Below, one piece after another: positions 61,340-64,000 of a stretch of DNA of 64,000 nt (positions are counted from its first letter, which is position 1; each line of letters begins with the position of its first letter). This DNA is from Tyto alba (lineage: Eukaryota; Chordata; Aves; Strigiformes; Tytonidae), in the NCBI RefSeq assembly GCF_018691265.1, contig NW_024881327.1, forward strand, positions 25,909,936-25,973,935, read 5' to 3'. A program made the position numbers and the translations under genes. The notes under the pieces are model-generated. The model was not told the origin of the DNA. It saw nothing but the letters and a program-made list of their open reading frames with translations, and ran no database searches.

Positions 61340-64000
61340 AGACAATTGAAAATTTATGGATGCTTTCCAACTATTACTTATCCATGTAAGACACTGCTCT
61401 GGTTGCCAAAAAGATGTACTGGGATCGTGAATAAATAGAGGTATGGTCTGTGCAAGTGGGATGGGAGATTTTCACAAAACAGGTTTGTGGCATTTTTTTT
61501 TATTAAGACATTGTCTACACACTATATAATGTTGGAAAATACCTATAGTAATAAACTGGGATATTAAAGGACTCTGTTGCAGGGATGCTGGTAGATAACA
61601 TGCAGAGTCAGTTGGCTGGCCATTGTGTTATTAGTTCTCATTTGTTTTTATGATCCACTCTGTGGACTACCCAGTTACAATGATATTCTTTAGCAGAACT
61701 GCTCAAAAGCCCACTTGACCAAAAATGATACTTCTATCAATGTTTTCCCTAATGCACAAATCATTTTGCCTTCTTACAGTAAATAAATAAAAAAAAAAAG
61801 AACGTTTGTATTTTCCTGTTTTCTGGGCTTTTGTGAAGACTGAAGACTTTAAAGCATGCTGGAAGTTGCAAACTGATCCTGTGCTTTGATTCAACCTCAA
61901 TTTAAAAAACGAAACAAATAAAAAACTGGTCACTGAAGGTTCTGGGAAGCATGCAGGCCTCCCCCTTTCTGTCTATCAGGTTCAGGCGTCCCTTATCCCA
62001 GGCTTTAGATTTCTGCTTGTTAGGATTTGAGTTTGGGAGAAGAGGTGTAGCCTTTGAAGGCTTTTTGACATGTTAGTTCTGGTGTGATCAGTCTATGGTT
62101 TTTTAAGATGGTGGCCCTGGTTGTTTCAAGTACTCTATCTAAATTGCCAATTGCCAGTTGATGGAAGCCAGAAATAACACTTTACTGAGTGAAGTTGCTG
62201 GAGAGATATTTCACAGAAGTAACTGCCTGATTTGAATTCTCTTGCTATTCCTCTCCAATTAGCTGGTTTCAGCATCAAAAGCAGCATGAAACTGCTGAGC
62301 TAAATTTATCTGCCTGTGTGACTCCAAATACGTATAGCAGTCTGGTGTTTGGCAATGGGACCTCTGGGCCAGCAGTATAAAAATGGCAGTAACAAAAAGA
62401 GTATGTCACAAGAGAATGATGGGCCTTCTAGCTGACTTCTAGTCCTTCGATTCTGTACCTTTCAATGAGGATGAAGGAATGCATAATAAGAAAGACTTGT
62501 GCAGGATGGGATGCTTCCCTGGATCACTCAGTAGTTAACTCTCCAAATGCAGAACTACATGGGTTGTACTAATTTAAAGCAGTCTGAGACGTTTTCCTCC
62601 AAAGAATAGACAAATGACAATCTAGATCTATGTAATACTACCTCTGATGCTGACAAATATTCAAAACACTTAAAGTAGGTTTTGTGCAAACCCAAGGTAC
62701 TCTAAAGCAAGCTAACTGCACTATTTCATCTAAACTTCCCTGAACAGATAAGGCCTATGATCTCTTGCCATGGCTTCTGAAAGCCAACTGTGTTCATCCA
62801 CATGCACTTCAACCAGTTTGGACTCATCTTGGGCTCTGGCTGGTGTTGATGGAGCTCTGTGTGGAGAGCTGATAAGATATGTCAGTCTCTTGTCTCCCTG
62901 GTTTACATCTGAAAGCATGTGATGAAGATGGCTTGTTAAGTCTATGGGAGAGCATTTGATTTTGCCAGATGCTTCACAGCAAAAGTAGAAGGGAGTTAGG
63001 GGTGTATCACATCATCTCAGCACTGCTGCTGAGGCCCCAAGAGTTCATAAATAGGTGAAATCACCTGAGACAGGCCTGGACACAGTATTGAGGTAGGAGT
63101 CTTGTGGACTTCCACCTGGGTAGAAAAAACGTCCAGTAAGTTTTTACAGGCTGGGACTAAAGTTTAATATGAGTGTTCTGCACAGCTGTAATATTGCTGT
63201 GGCCCAAAATTACCTGAGATGACCAACAAGTCAGTTGAGGAATATGAAAGTCACATGTGTGAATTGAGATTACATCACTCCACCAACAGAGTAGACGCTG
63301 AAATCTGGATCTGAATGTAGGAGCTGTTGTGTCTCTTGCTTTCATTATTTTGACTCAATTGCCACCTTTATTAGCTGTATGCTATATACAGTGTGTGTGC
63401 ATATATATGTCACTGAGGAGAAAGTGGAAAGAATGAACTGTATTTCCATCTCAATTAATTTTGCTGGTAAGGCTGATATAATCCCCTGAAATTCAGGACC
63501 TAAGAAACAGTGAAGATTGTATCAACGTCTAGAGTAACAGGCAATTTTTCTGCTATAATGAAATCTGACTGTTGGAATAAAGTCTCAAAACAGTACTGAA
63601 CTATTTATTAAATAATATCTATCCCCTAATGATGATTTCATTTTCAGTTAATAACAAGTCTTTGTAAAGTATAATGAAAAATACAGTGCCATGCATAGTA
63701 AACTGGCCTCTGTTTTCTTTGACAGCATGCCAGTTCCTCAGCTGCAGCACTACTATGCTATTCATCTCCATAAAGGGCTCTTTCGAAAGCATTATTAAAC
63801 AGCAGGAAGGAATGGTGTATGACAGCTTCATTAGTCACTAGGAGCCAAACCTGGCCACTTTCTGCTGGGAATTATTAGCACATTACAAAACATCCCCGAG
63901 TTGATGGCATCCAAAAATTTTTTTCTTCCAAGTTTTGGAGTGTGGCCAAATCTGTTTGCAAATCCTATAATGGCATTTGTACTATCAAGTCCCGTTTGAC
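61340..64000. other. Right flank, unresolved
   Basis: Contains minus-strand open segments at 62730-62971 and 63178-63325 with splice-like borders that could be 5' exons of the unknown gene (see findings). There is also AT-rich unique sequence at 63.6-64.0 kb. No LNX1 coding sequence (RING or PDZ domains) is visible. Confidence 0.35.

Noticed and set aside
30530..64000. Coding exons of LNX1, expected downstream on the + strand
   Set aside because: No RING-finger or PDZ-domain coding sequence could be found in any frame. They probably lie beyond the right edge.

Overview
The window is vertebrate nuclear DNA, almost certainly from a bird. It holds CR1 LINE tails (one on each strand), a solo LTR of the type common in neoavian genomes, a very ancient CR1-like fragment, large AT-rich introns and sharp CpG islands. 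There are no bacterial features.

The well-supported gene is CHIC2 on the + strand. Its CpG-island promoter and exon 1 lie at about 3.0-3.9 kb, and the six coding exons run from 3454 to 27862. Every intron is GT-AG, every junction is in phase, and the exons give a complete 165-residue protein. The 3' UTR probably ends near 30.05 kb. Intron 1 carries a CR1 tail and a degenerate CR1-like relic. Intron 3 (13.4 kb) is mostly unique AT-rich sequence with a 45-T run and a nested inverted repeat. From known vertebrate gene order (LNX1, CHIC2, GSX2, PDGFRA), sequence left of the window should lead to GSX2 and sequence to the right toward LNX1. No coding exon of either was found here.

From 30 to 55 kb there is no recognisable gene. 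This part holds an orphan CpG island with a TATA-like box at 36.2-36.7 kb, a second CR1 tail, homopolymer tracts, and several stretches that read like conserved non-coding elements. That last judgement is by eye only.

The most interesting observation is at 55-61 kb on the minus strand. Six open segments, each flanked by plausible splice sites, can be joined in one reading frame (exons h, b, c, e, f and l below). Together they encode about 440 residues of a protein I do not recognise, including a KVSF motif that fits protein phosphatase 1 docking. The 5' end is missing or unresolved and the 3' end is ambiguous. Some splice sites were picked because their phase fitted, so this is a hypothesis rather than an established gene.
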